The notes beneath the pieces were generated by a model, which searched no databases, had not been told where the DNA came from, and saw only the letters and a program-made list of their open reading frames with translations. Shown here piece after piece: positions 1 through 8,789 of a stretch of DNA of 64,000 nucleotides (positions are counted from its first letter, which is position 1; each line of letters starts with the position of its first letter). The DNA is taken from assembly GCF_003852525.1 (NCBI RefSeq), contig NZ_QAJL01000003.1:1064972-1128971 (forward strand), written 5' to 3'. A program made the position numbers and the translations under genes. Source of the DNA: Pedobacter sp. KBW06 (lineage in GTDB: Bacteria; Bacteroidota; Bacteroidia; Sphingobacteriales; Sphingobacteriaceae).

Positions 1-1165
1 TTGCTTCTGAAGGGTTGTGTTCCATCATTGGGACATGTTTTAATGCTGCAGCATGAAAAATTACTTCCGGCCGGCAGGTATCAAACATATGCTTTAGCCT
101 GCCATAATTCTGAATGTTGATGATCATAAATTTACAGGAGCTGTCCGGAAAATGATCTTCAATTTCCAGCTGCATTTCATGAAGCGGACTTTCTGCCTGG
201 TCACATAAAATCAGCTGTTCGGGATGACATTTCAGGATCTGACGGATAATTTCAGATCCGATAGAACCGGCAGCTCCGGTAACAAGTACCCTTTTACCAC
301 AAAGACCCGCAATTACATTGGAGCCATCCATATGAATGGGCTCACGCTGCAGCAAATCTTCAATCTTCAGGTCCGGAAGCTGACTGAGCTTTAATTTCCC
401 TTTTAGCCAGTGGTTGGAAGCAGGAACAGATATCACCCTGATGCCGCATTCCATACATTTTTCTATCGCCAGCTTCCGCCCTTCTATGTCTTTACAATCC
501 TCCATCACAATCATTTTCTCTACCCCATGCTTTTTCTTCAGTTCAGGAATCCTCCAGGAACCATAGACCCGTTTTTGTTCCAGATGTTTGTGGACCAGGT
601 CCGCATGGTCATCCACAAAACCCAGTACTTCAAAATTCTTTTCTGAAGCAGCATCAAGCCCTTGTTTGATGAGCAGGGAAGAACGGTCTACCCCATAAAT
701 CAACAAGACCTCTTTCCCAACGATCTGCAGATCTTTGAGGTAATGAAAAAGCTGTTTTACGCTGATCCTGAGCGCAATCAGGACCGAGGCAGAAATGAAG
801 AAGTTAATGACCAGTGTCGAAAGGAACCGCTGACTGTCAAAATCAAAATACGGCTTTAACAATGTATAACTGGCGATTATAAATAAGCAACCCGTTAGCA
901 TTACAGCCTTAAATACACGGAAAATATCTTCCACACTGGAATACCTGATGATACCGGTATGAATTCTCATCATGACAAATGCCAGCACAGAAATGACCTG
1001 GTATAAGAGCAGATAGCGCAGTTCATGATGATCAAATACATCCCTGTAATTCCCCTTTTCCAGAATGATGAGGGACAGTACAAAGGAAACACTGACAATC
1101 ATCTGATCAATTGATAAGATAATCCACCTGGAGTATACTTTTTCGCAAAATAGAATCTTTTTCAT
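1..1165 (-). CDS. CapD/PglF-type nucleotide-sugar 4,6-dehydratase, 3' part off the window
   Basis: This open frame runs from an ATG at 1165 to the window edge, about 388 codons, and has no stop inside the window. The first 130 or so residues carry four hydrophobic helices. A Rossmann-like domain follows, and then a second NAD(P)-binding domain whose GAAGSIGSE motif lies near residues 293-300. The visible end reads through the 'HAAALKHVPMME' motif typical of the membrane-bound CapD/WbpM/PglF family. These enzymes dehydrate UDP-GlcNAc to a 4-keto-6-deoxy sugar, the precursor of diamino- or deoxy-amino sugars. The catalytic triad lies off the window. It is the most downstream visible gene of the polysaccharide operon and probably feeds the DegT aminotransferases and the PglC-like transferase. 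Confidence 0.88.
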   Translation of the reverse strand, partial: MKKILFCEKVYSRWIILSIDQMIVSVSFVLSLIILEKGNYRDVFDHHELRYLLLYQVISVLAFVMMRIHTGIIRYSSVEDIFRVFKAVMLTGCLFIIASYTLLKPYFDFDSQRFLSTLVINFFISASVLIALRISVKQLFHYLKDLQIVGKEVLLIYGVDRSSLLIKQGLDAASEKNFEVLGFVDDHADLVHKHLEQKRVYGSWRIPELKKKHGVEKMIVMEDCKDIEGRKLAIEKCMECGIRVISVPASNHWLKGKLKLSQLPDLKIEDLLQREPIHMDGSNVIAGLCGKRVLVTGAAGSIGSEIIRQILKCHPEQLILCDQAESPLHEMQLEIEDHFPDSSCKFMIINIQNYGRLKHMFDTCRPEVIFHAAALKHVPMMEHNPSEA

Positions 1166-1200
1166 TTGAATACGTTTATTTTTTTGCGGTTATGAAGCGA

Positions 1201-1243
1201 TCATCAGCATGTTCATTCCTCTTGGTAAGCACGATGCTGATGA
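1201..1243. repeat. Perfect 10-bp inverted repeat between two operon genes
   Basis: TCATCAGCAT at 1201-1210 is repeated inverted at 1234-1243, with a 23-nt loop, inside the 107-bp gap between the GNAT fusion gene and the CapD-like gene. No U-tract follows on the minus strand, so a terminator is unlikely. It may be an RNA processing or stability element, or chance. Confidence 0.35.
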
Positions 1244-1272
1244 CGCGGTACAGATATGAGTAAGGAACAGAC

Positions 1273-2814
1273 CTATACCTTATGTGCCTGCAAACGGTAT
1301 AGCGGAAAAAAATCAACTTCGGTTTGAGGTTCAATCTCCTGCTGAAGTATCAATGCGGTATAAGCCTCCTGATCGGCCACAAAACGCCAGGTTTGGTAGG
1401 ACATGGTCAGGCTGGAGAAATTGGTCTTCCACAGAAATAAAGAATCCTCTTTAAAACCCAGTCCTCCTCCCAAATTATAGTATTTCGCACCCAGTTTACG
1501 TCCGAGAATGGTGATCTCCTCTGTCAGCAGTTTTGCCGGAGAATCGGCGAGATAAGCCGCTCTTGTGCCTAATAAATGTGCCTGCATGATCCCGTTTGTC
1601 AGGACAACAACAGCACCACATACCGGATAATCGTCTTTATCATACACAAAGATCAGCCGGGCATCAAATTCATCGGTATGCAAGAGTGCTTTAAAATAGG
1701 CTTCGTCAAAATAGTATGTTTCTGAAGCATCCACCCGAAGCATATTTAAGGTATAGATCGAGACAAAATTCCGGATGTCCTCATCTGTATTGGCTTCCTT
1801 TACATAATACCCCTTCTCCCTCAGTTTTCTGATTTTCCTCAGCACTCCTCCATGATAGTTCTGCTGCTGCACTTCCAAAGAAAGGCTGAGGTCAAACACC
1901 ACCACCTTTCCATTGTCGACCAAACCTCCAAAACATCCCACTAATGCCGACTGGTCAAGAAAGGGGTTTAACCTGGAAAAGACCGTCACCACCTGCTCTT
2001 CCTTTAGAAAATTCAAAAAAGAACGCTTAAAACCTGCGATAAATCCAGCCGTTAAAGTCTTAAAATCCCGGTTTGAAATCGGACCGCTATAGCCATAAAC
2101 AGAACTCATATCATGGTATGCAGAATCCGGTATGTTTCTTTTGATTAATGGAATGGCCATAAAATCAGCTCCTTCTTCGTAGACAAACAGGACTGCCTTT
2201 CCGTTACTGTTGTCCAATGAATGATAGGTCCAGGAATGGTAGAAATCATACTTCAAAGCCTGCTTAACCAGGCTTCTCCATTTCGCTTCCTCCTCCAGGG
2301 TAATGGTATAAGAACTCCCCTCCCTTACCAGCTTATCATCGTTTCTATGCAATTCCATCCGGATAAACCCGCCCACAAGCCCAGTCTCTTTAAAGCCCAG
2401 TTTCTTGTAAATGGCAACCGCACCGGTGTTTTCCGGATTTACATCCAGCAGGATCTTGTCCAGATGAAGGGTATTAAAGCCATAATCAAGGATCAATGAG
2501 GTCGCCTGACTGCCTATTCCCTTCCCCCAACAGTCCATTTCCGCAATAAAAAGATGAAATTCGGCCACTCCATCTGCGATATTGATCAGCTGAACATTCC
2601 CAACATACCTTTTTGTGTCCGTCAGGCAAATGGCAAATCTTTTCTGATCCTCCCGCAGCAGGGTCTCACTTAACCATTTGGTCTCCATTTCCGCAGTAAT
2701 TGGCGCGCTTGGCCTGAAAGGAGTAAATTTCCATACCTCCGGATTGTTCCGCCAATGGAAAGAGGTCATAGCATCGGCCACGACCAGGGGCCTTAAAAAG
2801 ACAGGTGCTTTCAT
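1273..2814 (-). CDS. GNAT acetyltransferase fused to a FemAB/BioF2-like acyltransferase
   Basis: The 513-residue protein has two parts. Residues 1 to about 155 are a RimJ/RimL or PseH-like GNAT domain with an acetyl-CoA loop (WGKGIGSQA) and the 'ENTGAVAIYKKLGF' block. From about residue 170 to the end it is a FemAB-related, BioF2-like GNAT-fold domain (Acetyltransf_6 type). That second part is clearly paralogous to the whole product of the gene at 4611-5636, sharing the 'SVYGY(S/A)GP(I/V)S', 'YYFDEAYF' and 'LGGG(L/V)G.KEDSLF' blocks. The GNAT half could acetylate an amino sugar. The FemAB half could transfer an aminoacyl or acyl group. Substrates are inferred. The start overlaps the upstream stop by 4 bp, which indicates translational coupling. 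Confidence 0.85.
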   Translation of the reverse strand: MKAPVFLRPLVVADAMTSFHWRNNPEVWKFTPFRPSAPITAEMETKWLSETLLREDQKRFAICLTDTKRYVGNVQLINIADGVAEFHLFIAEMDCWGKGIGSQATSLILDYGFNTLHLDKILLDVNPENTGAVAIYKKLGFKETGLVGGFIRMELHRNDDKLVREGSSYTITLEEEAKWRSLVKQALKYDFYHSWTYHSLDNSNGKAVLFVYEEGADFMAIPLIKRNIPDSAYHDMSSVYGYSGPISNRDFKTLTAGFIAGFKRSFLNFLKEEQVVTVFSRLNPFLDQSALVGCFGGLVDNGKVVVFDLSLSLEVQQQNYHGGVLRKIRKLREKGYYVKEANTDEDIRNFVSIYTLNMLRVDASETYYFDEAYFKALLHTDEFDARLIFVYDKDDYPVCGAVVVLTNGIMQAHLLGTRAAYLADSPAKLLTEEITILGRKLGAKYYNLGGGLGFKEDSLFLWKTNFSSLTMSYQTWRFVADQEAYTALILQQEIEPQTEVDFFPLYRLQAHKV

Positions 2815-3761
2815 AATACAGTTTTTAATACATTTAGGATTCGCTTCATATCCGCATGGGTATAACGATGGTCTATGGGCAATGCAATCAGATGACTGGT
2901 CAGGTAATGCTCATACATCATTTTTGTGGTCCATTCCAGGACGTTTGGCCAATAAGTAGCGACATAGATGTGTTTATCCAGTAATTTTTTTTTGAGGCTC
3001 AGGGAGGAAGTCAACAGTGGGTATACCATTGGTCCGTTAATCAGCGAGGCATCAAAAGCATAATCATTGTGGGCCTCCAGAAAATCATGGAGGTACATAA
3101 AATTGGAATTCCGCCGGTACCTGCACATCTTGTAATCGATGCCGGACAAGATTTTCTGCGATAAGGAAGACATTCTTTTAATCGGATTATTCGACAGCAG
3201 GACATTGTTATTGATAAAATCTTCATACCCCATTTCGATTCCAAGATCAATGCTCTTGGTCAGATGAGAAAACCTTTCAAAAGAAACATCTTTCTCCAGC
3301 TTCAGGCGCAGCGGGCTATTGGTTTGAAGGTAGGCCCCATCCGGAACACCGAAAAATTTCCTGCAGGAATAAAAGGTATCCGGCCCCTCCAGTGGCGGAG
3401 CGAAAAAGGCCTGAGAATTGTCGATGATCAGGTTTGGAAACACCGCGCTCAACCTGCTCACCGTTTCCTGTTTCAGGCCAAAGTAATTCGTATACAACAG
3501 ACATTCTTCAGGGCCAACTTCAAAATCCAGTACCGGATCCATGTGCTCATCAATGGTATAATACTGAAATGGAATGCCCAGCCTTTTCAGCGGTTCCAGC
3601 ATGACCTCACAGGTATAATAAGGGACATGAACCAATCGGTACCGCTTTACCTTTAAAATGTATTCAAAGGCATTTCTGCCGGTATTTAATTTTAACAGGG
3701 AAGGATAAAATTCTTCTCCTTTGGACAGTTGCAGCTCCAAATATCCTCCAAGTGATCTCAT
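2811..3761 (-). CDS. DegT/aspartate-aminotransferase-fold PLP enzyme
   Basis: The open frame extends to a TTG at 3818, but that would overlap the upstream gene by 35 bp. The first ATG (3761) gives a natural N terminus, followed by the 'LKLNTGRNAFEYIL' block usual for this group, so it is preferred (316 aa). The fold matches short DegT/DnrJ-like aminotransferases: an Asp in 'IIDNSQAFF' (about residue 104) and a Lys in 'SCRKFFGVPDGA' (about residue 125) sit where the PLP-pyridine and Schiff-base residues are expected, so it should bind PLP. It is shorter than typical DegT enzymes (370-400 aa) and its substrate is unknown. It sits between the dioxygenase and the GNAT-FemAB fusion in one tightly packed block. 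Confidence 0.75.
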   Translation of the reverse strand: MRSLGGYLELQLSKGEEFYPSLLKLNTGRNAFEYILKVKRYRLVHVPYYTCEVMLEPLKRLGIPFQYYTIDEHMDPVLDFEVGPEECLLYTNYFGLKQETVSRLSAVFPNLIIDNSQAFFAPPLEGPDTFYSCRKFFGVPDGAYLQTNSPLRLKLEKDVSFERFSHLTKSIDLGIEMGYEDFINNNVLLSNNPIKRMSSLSQKILSGIDYKMCRYRRNSNFMYLHDFLEAHNDYAFDASLINGPMVYPLLTSSLSLKKKLLDKHIYVATYWPNVLEWTTKMMYEHYLTSHLIALPIDHRYTHADMKRILNVLKTVL

Positions 3762-3783
3762 TTTATGCAGTTTGATTTGTGAA

Positions 3784-4587
3784 TTACTCCTGTCCTCTCT
3801 GGTACATTCTTTTTTCAACGGGCTGATAATACTCCTCGAAGTCAGCAGGAACCCTTGAATTGTAACCGATCACCTGTCGCAGGTCCTCGCTTAAACCCGC
3901 TCCGAAATCATAGCCGAGAAATCTTGGGTAGTCCATTTGTTGTTTCATAAAAGGTTTCGTAAAAGCCATGGTCAGCGCCCTTCTTGGCGCATCTGTATTG
4001 TTTTTACCCGCAGCATGCCATAGGTTCGCATCGAATAAAACGATGCTGCCTTTTTTCGCCAGGGCCCGGTCTGCCTGTTCATAAAAGCGGGAAGCTTCAG
4101 GTTTTTCATCAGATTTATGCGATCCTGAAAGGAAATAAGTCGCTCCGTTTTCCAGGGTAAAATCATCCAGCAGCACCATCATCTGAACCATCAGCCGATA
4201 AGAACCTGTAAAGGTCCTGATGTCCCTATGGATGTTCTGAACATAGGTCTGACTGTTTTTCAAATTGATCACCGCTCCTAAAGAATTGAGAATGTACTGT
4301 CCGCCCAGGAAATGCCGGATTTGTTGGTCACCAAACTTCTGTTCCAGAAATTTCAGAGAAAACAGGTCTTTTTCTACCAGATGATGAAGTGTTCCATCTG
4401 TGCTTTCCCCGATCCCGTTATTCACTTGTATTTTTCTCCTGAATTCGTAGGCCGGTTGAAGGGATTGCTTAATGTCCTCCACAAACTGCGGATCTAAAGC
4501 ATTTTCATAAATAATCCAGCCATATTTTCCGATGACCTCATCAAACAAGACGAGGTCAGTCATGGAATAGTCCAATATATTTTGCAT
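3784..4587 (-). CDS. Phytanoyl-CoA dioxygenase (PhyH) family Fe(II)/2-oxoglutarate oxygenase
   Basis: The 267-residue protein has the double-stranded beta-helix metal site of the PhyH family: His120 and Asp122 in 'NIHRDIRTF' and a distal His191 in 'LWHAAGKNN'. Arg202/203 is a plausible 2-oxoglutarate anchor. PhyH enzymes hydroxylate or halogenate small molecules and sometimes amino acids or sugar-linked groups. The substrate is not evident here. The gene lies between the FemAB-like gene and the short PLP enzyme, and the spacing of about 20 bp on both sides suggests co-translation. Its position suggests it modifies the group that the neighbouring transferases attach. Confidence 0.85.
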   Translation of the reverse strand: MQNILDYSMTDLVLFDEVIGKYGWIIYENALDPQFVEDIKQSLQPAYEFRRKIQVNNGIGESTDGTLHHLVEKDLFSLKFLEQKFGDQQIRHFLGGQYILNSLGAVINLKNSQTYVQNIHRDIRTFTGSYRLMVQMMVLLDDFTLENGATYFLSGSHKSDEKPEASRFYEQADRALAKKGSIVLFDANLWHAAGKNNTDAPRRALTMAFTKPFMKQQMDYPRFLGYDFGAGLSEDLRQVIGYNSRVPADFEEYYQPVEKRMYQRGQE

Positions 4588-4610
4588 GATTAATTTGTTT
4601 TAAAAGCAGG

Positions 4611-5636
4611 CTACTGTCTGTAGGCAGGGAAGAAAGTAGATTCAGGACTGATCTCCGCTCCACGTTGAAGTACGAGTTCCTGATAGACTTCCTGGTCATT
4701 GATATAACACCAGATCCGGTCTGCAATCTGTAAATCGGAAAAATGTCGTTTAAACTGAAATAAGGAATCTTCTTTCCCCCCGACTCCCCCACCAAGGTGA
4801 AATATTTTCTTTCCCAATCTCCGGCCAATCATACTGATTTCATCAGTGAGTAATTTGCTTGGAGATACATTAAGGTATTTTTCGGAAGTCGCAGATAAGT
4901 GATTTCGGACCACATGCTCAGAGATCAGCAGCAATGCGCCGCAAATCAGCTCTGGTCCATCGTAAATCAGGATCAGCCGGTTGCTGAATTCCTCGGGATT
5001 CAGCAGGCCTGTAAAATAGGCCTCATCAAAATAATAACTCTTACCGGCATTTAACCGGTCCATATTTTTATGGTAGATCTCTGTGAATAAACGGATCTCC
5101 TCCGGGCTCCGGGCATCTTTGATCGTGTAATTCGTTTCTCTGAGTTTCCTGACCTGCCGCTTTAAACGCTTCTCATATCTGGCGCGTTGTTCTTCCTCAG
5201 TGATGGATAAATCCATATAAATGGTACTTCCGTTTGAGGAAACTCCACCAAGATTTTCGAGCAGATATTGCTGCGCTAAAAAAGGGTACAACCGGGTAAA
5301 GACGGTAACACAACGTTCGGCGGTCAGAAAGCGGCAGAATTCTTCTTTAAAAGACTGTAAAGAGCGCTCCGAAATCGCGCTGAAATCAGTGTCCGACACC
5401 GGCCCCGCGTAACCATAAACCGAGGTAAGGTCATAAAAAGAAGAATTGGCGATCCTTCTTTTTATCATTGGGAAAGCGATAAAAAAGCCTACTTCTTTAT
5501 ACACAAAAAGAAGGGGTTCTCCTTCCCTGTTCAGTGAATGATAATACCAGGTATGGTAAACTTCATAATTACAGGAACGTTTTACATAGGCATCCCATTC
5601 CGGCTTTTCCCGGACAATAAAACTTTGATATTGCAT
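4611..5636 (-). CDS. FemAB-related / BioF2-like acyltransferase
   Basis: This 341-residue protein is of the GNAT-fold Acetyltransf_6/FemAB-like type and has no signal peptide or membrane segment. It is a paralogue of the C-terminal two thirds of the protein encoded at 1273-2814, with conserved blocks such as 'YHTWYYHSLN', 'SVYGYAGPVS', 'SYYFDEAYF', 'SPSKLLTDEI' and 'HLGGGVGGKEDSLF'. FemX relatives transfer amino acids from aminoacyl-tRNA to a cell-wall precursor. Relatives inside polysaccharide operons are poorly characterised. Function here is inferred as transfer of an acyl or aminoacyl group to an amino sugar or lipid-linked glycan in the cytoplasm. Confidence 0.78.
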   Translation of the reverse strand: MQYQSFIVREKPEWDAYVKRSCNYEVYHTWYYHSLNREGEPLLFVYKEVGFFIAFPMIKRRIANSSFYDLTSVYGYAGPVSDTDFSAISERSLQSFKEEFCRFLTAERCVTVFTRLYPFLAQQYLLENLGGVSSNGSTIYMDLSITEEEQRARYEKRLKRQVRKLRETNYTIKDARSPEEIRLFTEIYHKNMDRLNAGKSYYFDEAYFTGLLNPEEFSNRLILIYDGPELICGALLLISEHVVRNHLSATSEKYLNVSPSKLLTDEISMIGRRLGKKIFHLGGGVGGKEDSLFQFKRHFSDLQIADRIWCYINDQEVYQELVLQRGAEISPESTFFPAYRQ

Positions 5637-5650
5637 GGATTTTTTTGTGG

Positions 5651-6799
5651 TTAGTATTGGCCCTCAAGTACACGAATCATCATTTCATTCACCTTATTGA
5701 CATCAAATTTTTCGATGGCATATTTCCTTCCATTGTTCCCAAAGCGGGTAACATCATCGGTATGCCTGATGTAATACTCCATTTTCGAGGCCAGTTGCGG
5801 CGCATCCTTTACCGGAACCAGAAATCCGTTCGCTTTCCTCAGCAAGGGATTAATCGTTTCCCGGCAACCCACAGAGTTGCAGGTAATCAGGGCCCGTCCC
5901 ATCGCCATGCCCTCCAAAAGGCATCTCGGAACCCCTTCCCCATAATAGGAAGGCAGCACAACGACCGAAGATTCCCTGATGTAAGGACGTACATCTTCCC
6001 GTAATCCTAAATACTGAATCGTCCCATCGGACCTTATTTTTGCATATAAATCATCGCTTATGGCATCGATATTATCGTCGTAAGCCCCGATCAGCGTAAA
6101 ATCAACCTCCGGAAATTTACCCTTGATTATTTTTGCAGCCTCATAATATTCCTTAATTCCCTTTGCATTGATGAGACGGGAAATCATTAAAAAATTAATG
6201 TGCTGTACATTTGGCTGCGAATATTCATAGCTGGACAAATCCACACCTGAACCATTGACCACGGTAACTTTGTTCTTTTTGCTGAGGATATGCTCACGGA
6301 TCAGGAGCTCATAATCGTCCTGATTCTGGAAGATAATGTGTAGTCTTTTCGTCGCCCTCAGACTTAATTTAAGGAGTATTCTTGTGATCTTCTGTACCCA
6401 TGTTCTGGGGCCGATGTTCAGGAAATTATAGCCCAGACCAGTCAGCATTGGTGTAATGAGCTTCACGCGGCAATACCTGGCCACAAAACAACCATAAATC
6501 ACCGGTTTAAAGGTATAAGGAAAGAAGACATCCGGTTTGACCATCCGGATTACTTTGCGCAAGGCAAGCAGGTATTTCAGGTCTGAGCCTATGGAGACAT
6601 TACTCGGATTGAGTTCATTCTCATAGACGGTCACCCCCATTTCCATCAGCCGATGGCTGATACTTTGCTGTTCAATCTGCGGACTGAACACCATTACCTC
6701 ATGCTTTTCTACCAATGCTTCCATCAACTTTCCCCTGAAATCCAGCAGCGAGCGCGGAGAATCGCAGGAGATCAATATTTTCTTCCTTTCCGTTACCAT
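5651..6799 (-). CDS. Glycosyltransferase family 4 (GT-B)
   Basis: The 382-residue product is a GT-B retaining glycosyltransferase like those in capsule and O-antigen clusters (EpsD/PglA type). The C-terminal nucleotide-sugar site is seen in 'LPSYYGEGVPRCLLEGMAMGRALI', the family's EX7E-type region, and the N-terminal acceptor domain starts 'KILISCDSPRSLL'. It adds one sugar to the lipid-linked repeat on the inner face of the membrane. Which sugar cannot be told. The next gene in the operon starts 14 bp downstream. Confidence 0.9.
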   Translation of the reverse strand: MVTERKKILISCDSPRSLLDFRGKLMEALVEKHEVMVFSPQIEQQSISHRLMEMGVTVYENELNPSNVSIGSDLKYLLALRKVIRMVKPDVFFPYTFKPVIYGCFVARYCRVKLITPMLTGLGYNFLNIGPRTWVQKITRILLKLSLRATKRLHIIFQNQDDYELLIREHILSKKNKVTVVNGSGVDLSSYEYSQPNVQHINFLMISRLINAKGIKEYYEAAKIIKGKFPEVDFTLIGAYDDNIDAISDDLYAKIRSDGTIQYLGLREDVRPYIRESSVVVLPSYYGEGVPRCLLEGMAMGRALITCNSVGCRETINPLLRKANGFLVPVKDAPQLASKMEYYIRHTDDVTRFGNNGRKYAIEKFDVNKVNEMMIRVLEGQY

Positions 6800-6954
6800 C
6801 TTTATTTAATTTTATGAGATAAAATCTTTAGTCGAATTAGCGGGAAATAAGGGTATATTTAAGGGGCAGCCCGACAAATAGATGTCAGACCCGCCCCCTC
6901 AATATTTTAAAACCATAGCCTCCGGATTCCCGTCAGGCTGTGATCAAAGAAGTT

Positions 6955-8346
6955 TTAGCGTTTTAATGTGGCACCTGCGCCGGCAGATACGACTGCAGGA
7001 ACATTTGCCGCAGCAATCAGTTGAGATTTATACTCATAAGATGGCACCCATGTTGATGCCGCTGTAGAGATTCTGTTTGCCTTACTGTTGGCGTAAATAT
7101 TGGTCTCTGCACCACTCACATAACCAGGCTTAGCATTGTATTCCGTGAAAATTGGAATCGCCTGATTTTCAAAATAGTTGTTATCCGTTCTTACGGTAGC
7201 GCCCATCGTTACCCCGATTCCATAACCACTTCCATTTTGCAGGTAGTTATTGAAAACGTGCATGTAACCAAATCTGGTGCTTGGCTGACGTTCAGAAACG
7301 TTGTAAAAATAGTTGTTGTTTACCGTCACACGAAGGCGGCCGATATCGTCCGTATTCTCATCACCAAAGCCAATCAGCATTGGAATATGACTATCGTGCA
7401 ACCTGTTCCAGGAAAGGGTCACATAGTCTGCTCTTTTCCCTACATCCAGTAATCCATCATAATAATCCCAGCCGTGGTTTCTGTCGGACGACAAGTCACA
7501 GTGGTCAATCCAGATGTGGTGTGCTCCTTCTTTAATGATGATGTTAGAATAAGTCACCACATTTCTGATGGTCATGTTCTGAACGATTACATTGCTGCTG
7601 CCGTACATCATCAGACCAACACCTTCCAGACTTGACCCGGTCAATCCGATAATGCTCTTATTGGATTTTACATTCAGGAATCCGGTTCCCGTAATTTTCC
7701 CGGACACGAGAACGATTAAAGTGGAGCTTGATTCTACTGCAGTCTTCAATGCAGACAGGCTCGTTACTGTTACTGTTTGTCCACCGATACCACCGGTAGT
7801 TTTACCATCAACTGAGGCAAAGCCGATCGCTGTTGAACCCGAAACCGGTTGTTCCGTCACTGGTGGCGTTACCGGAGGGAGAATCGTTGCCGTATTGCTG
7901 CCGTCCAGACTATAAGTATAGGTCCTTCCGTTGGTCCTTGGATCAGTGTTATCAGAGGCGGAGAAATACAGGCCACCTGCCCAATGGCTAAAAAGACCTT
8001 TTCCTTTGCTTCTGATGTCCGCGTGCATTGCATGCCCGGGACCAAGCTCTTTTCCATTTTCAAATACCTTAAGCGTAGAGGCCGAAGGGCTATTCTGCGA
8101 GTCACTTGTTCCGGGAATGTTAATCACTTTGTAGGAAAACCCACCATCACTGCTCGCTTTAGTTGCGTCAATTGTTTTAATTCCGGTAATGCTGCTTGCT
8201 CCACCACGGGCGGCTTCCGTAAGATCAGCTGGGTTTTCAGGGTTTGCCACATCCGAACCTTTTTTACATTTACTAAAAGTTAATAAAACCAGCAGTAGCA
8301 GAAGGTTCATGGGCAGTCGATTTGTTACGTTTTTTTTTCTTTCCAT
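6955..8346 (-). CDS. Pectate lyase family (PL1) lipoprotein within the polysaccharide operon
   Basis: The N terminus is a lipoprotein signal with the lipobox FSKC (Cys27). The C-terminal 290 residues form the right-handed beta-helix of pectate lyases: 'HHIWIDHCDLS', 'YYDGLLDVGKRADYVTLSWN', 'VTVNNNYF', 'ERQPSTRFG' and 'HVFNNY' are the standard Ca-binding and catalytic blocks of family PL1. The central linker (about 30-150) looks like a separate small domain. PL1 enzymes cleave alpha-1,4-galacturonan by beta-elimination. Here the gene is surrounded by biosynthesis genes rather than SusCD genes, so it may trim or release the cell's own uronate polymer. It has 155 bp on one side and 443 bp on the other, so it may have its own promoter. 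Confidence 0.92.
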   Translation of the reverse strand: MERKKNVTNRLPMNLLLLLVLLTFSKCKKGSDVANPENPADLTEAARGGASSITGIKTIDATKASSDGGFSYKVINIPGTSDSQNSPSASTLKVFENGKELGPGHAMHADIRSKGKGLFSHWAGGLYFSASDNTDPRTNGRTYTYSLDGSNTATILPPVTPPVTEQPVSGSTAIGFASVDGKTTGGIGGQTVTVTSLSALKTAVESSSTLIVLVSGKITGTGFLNVKSNKSIIGLTGSSLEGVGLMMYGSSNVIVQNMTIRNVVTYSNIIIKEGAHHIWIDHCDLSSDRNHGWDYYDGLLDVGKRADYVTLSWNRLHDSHIPMLIGFGDENTDDIGRLRVTVNNNYFYNVSERQPSTRFGYMHVFNNYLQNGSGYGIGVTMGATVRTDNNYFENQAIPIFTEYNAKPGYVSGAETNIYANSKANRISTAASTWVPSYEYKSQLIAAANVPAVVSAGAGATLKR

Positions 8347-8789
8347 TTCTTGTTGTTAAAAGTACACAATGGTAACGCGAAAAAGCACCACCTTATACGT
8401 TCAAACAATTATGGAAAAGCACTGATTTTCAGTAAGAAAAGTCTAAAATCCAAACCTTATAAAAAAAACGGTTCTGATGGATTTAATTTCTAAAACCAGT
8501 TTATTATTCAATTAAAAAGCGGAATATTCCACAAGTTAATCAAATGAAAACAAGGGTTAGCAGAAGTAAAAAATGATTAATATACTTTCTGCCTGAAGAT
8601 TTAATATTTATTGTAAAAAAGTCAGATTAATTTATTTTACCCGATCAATCAGGGGAAATCAGCAAGACAAATCAGCGAATTATTGTAATTTTTATGTCAT
8701 AAACAACATGAAGAATTCCTAAAGCCCAATTTATACTCTCAAAAATTTGAAAATACGGACATTTATTTGTATACTTTTACTAGGATTTT
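8347..8789. other. AT-rich intergenic region of 443 bp upstream of the pectate lyase gene
   Basis: No convincing ORF, tRNA or strong hairpin is visible. It is markedly AT-rich, with poly-A/T tracts. It probably holds a promoter for the pectate lyase gene and the 3' UTR of the epimerase gene. I found no full TAnnTTTG-type promoter match. Confidence 0.4.

Noticed and set aside
2811..3761. Short PLP-fold protein as a catalytically dead DegT paralogue
   Set aside because: Asp and Lys at the expected cofactor positions are both present.
6840..6940. Hairpin-like GC-rich stretch after the pectate lyase gene
   Set aside because: GGGGC/GCCCC and AGCCT/AGGCT arms exist but pair with several mismatches and no U-tract follows, so I do not call a terminator.
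8357..8364. TACTTTTA on the minus strand as the pectate lyase promoter
   Set aside because: It matches 7 of 8 positions of the TAnnTTTG form but is only about 11 nt from the start codon, too close for a -7 box.
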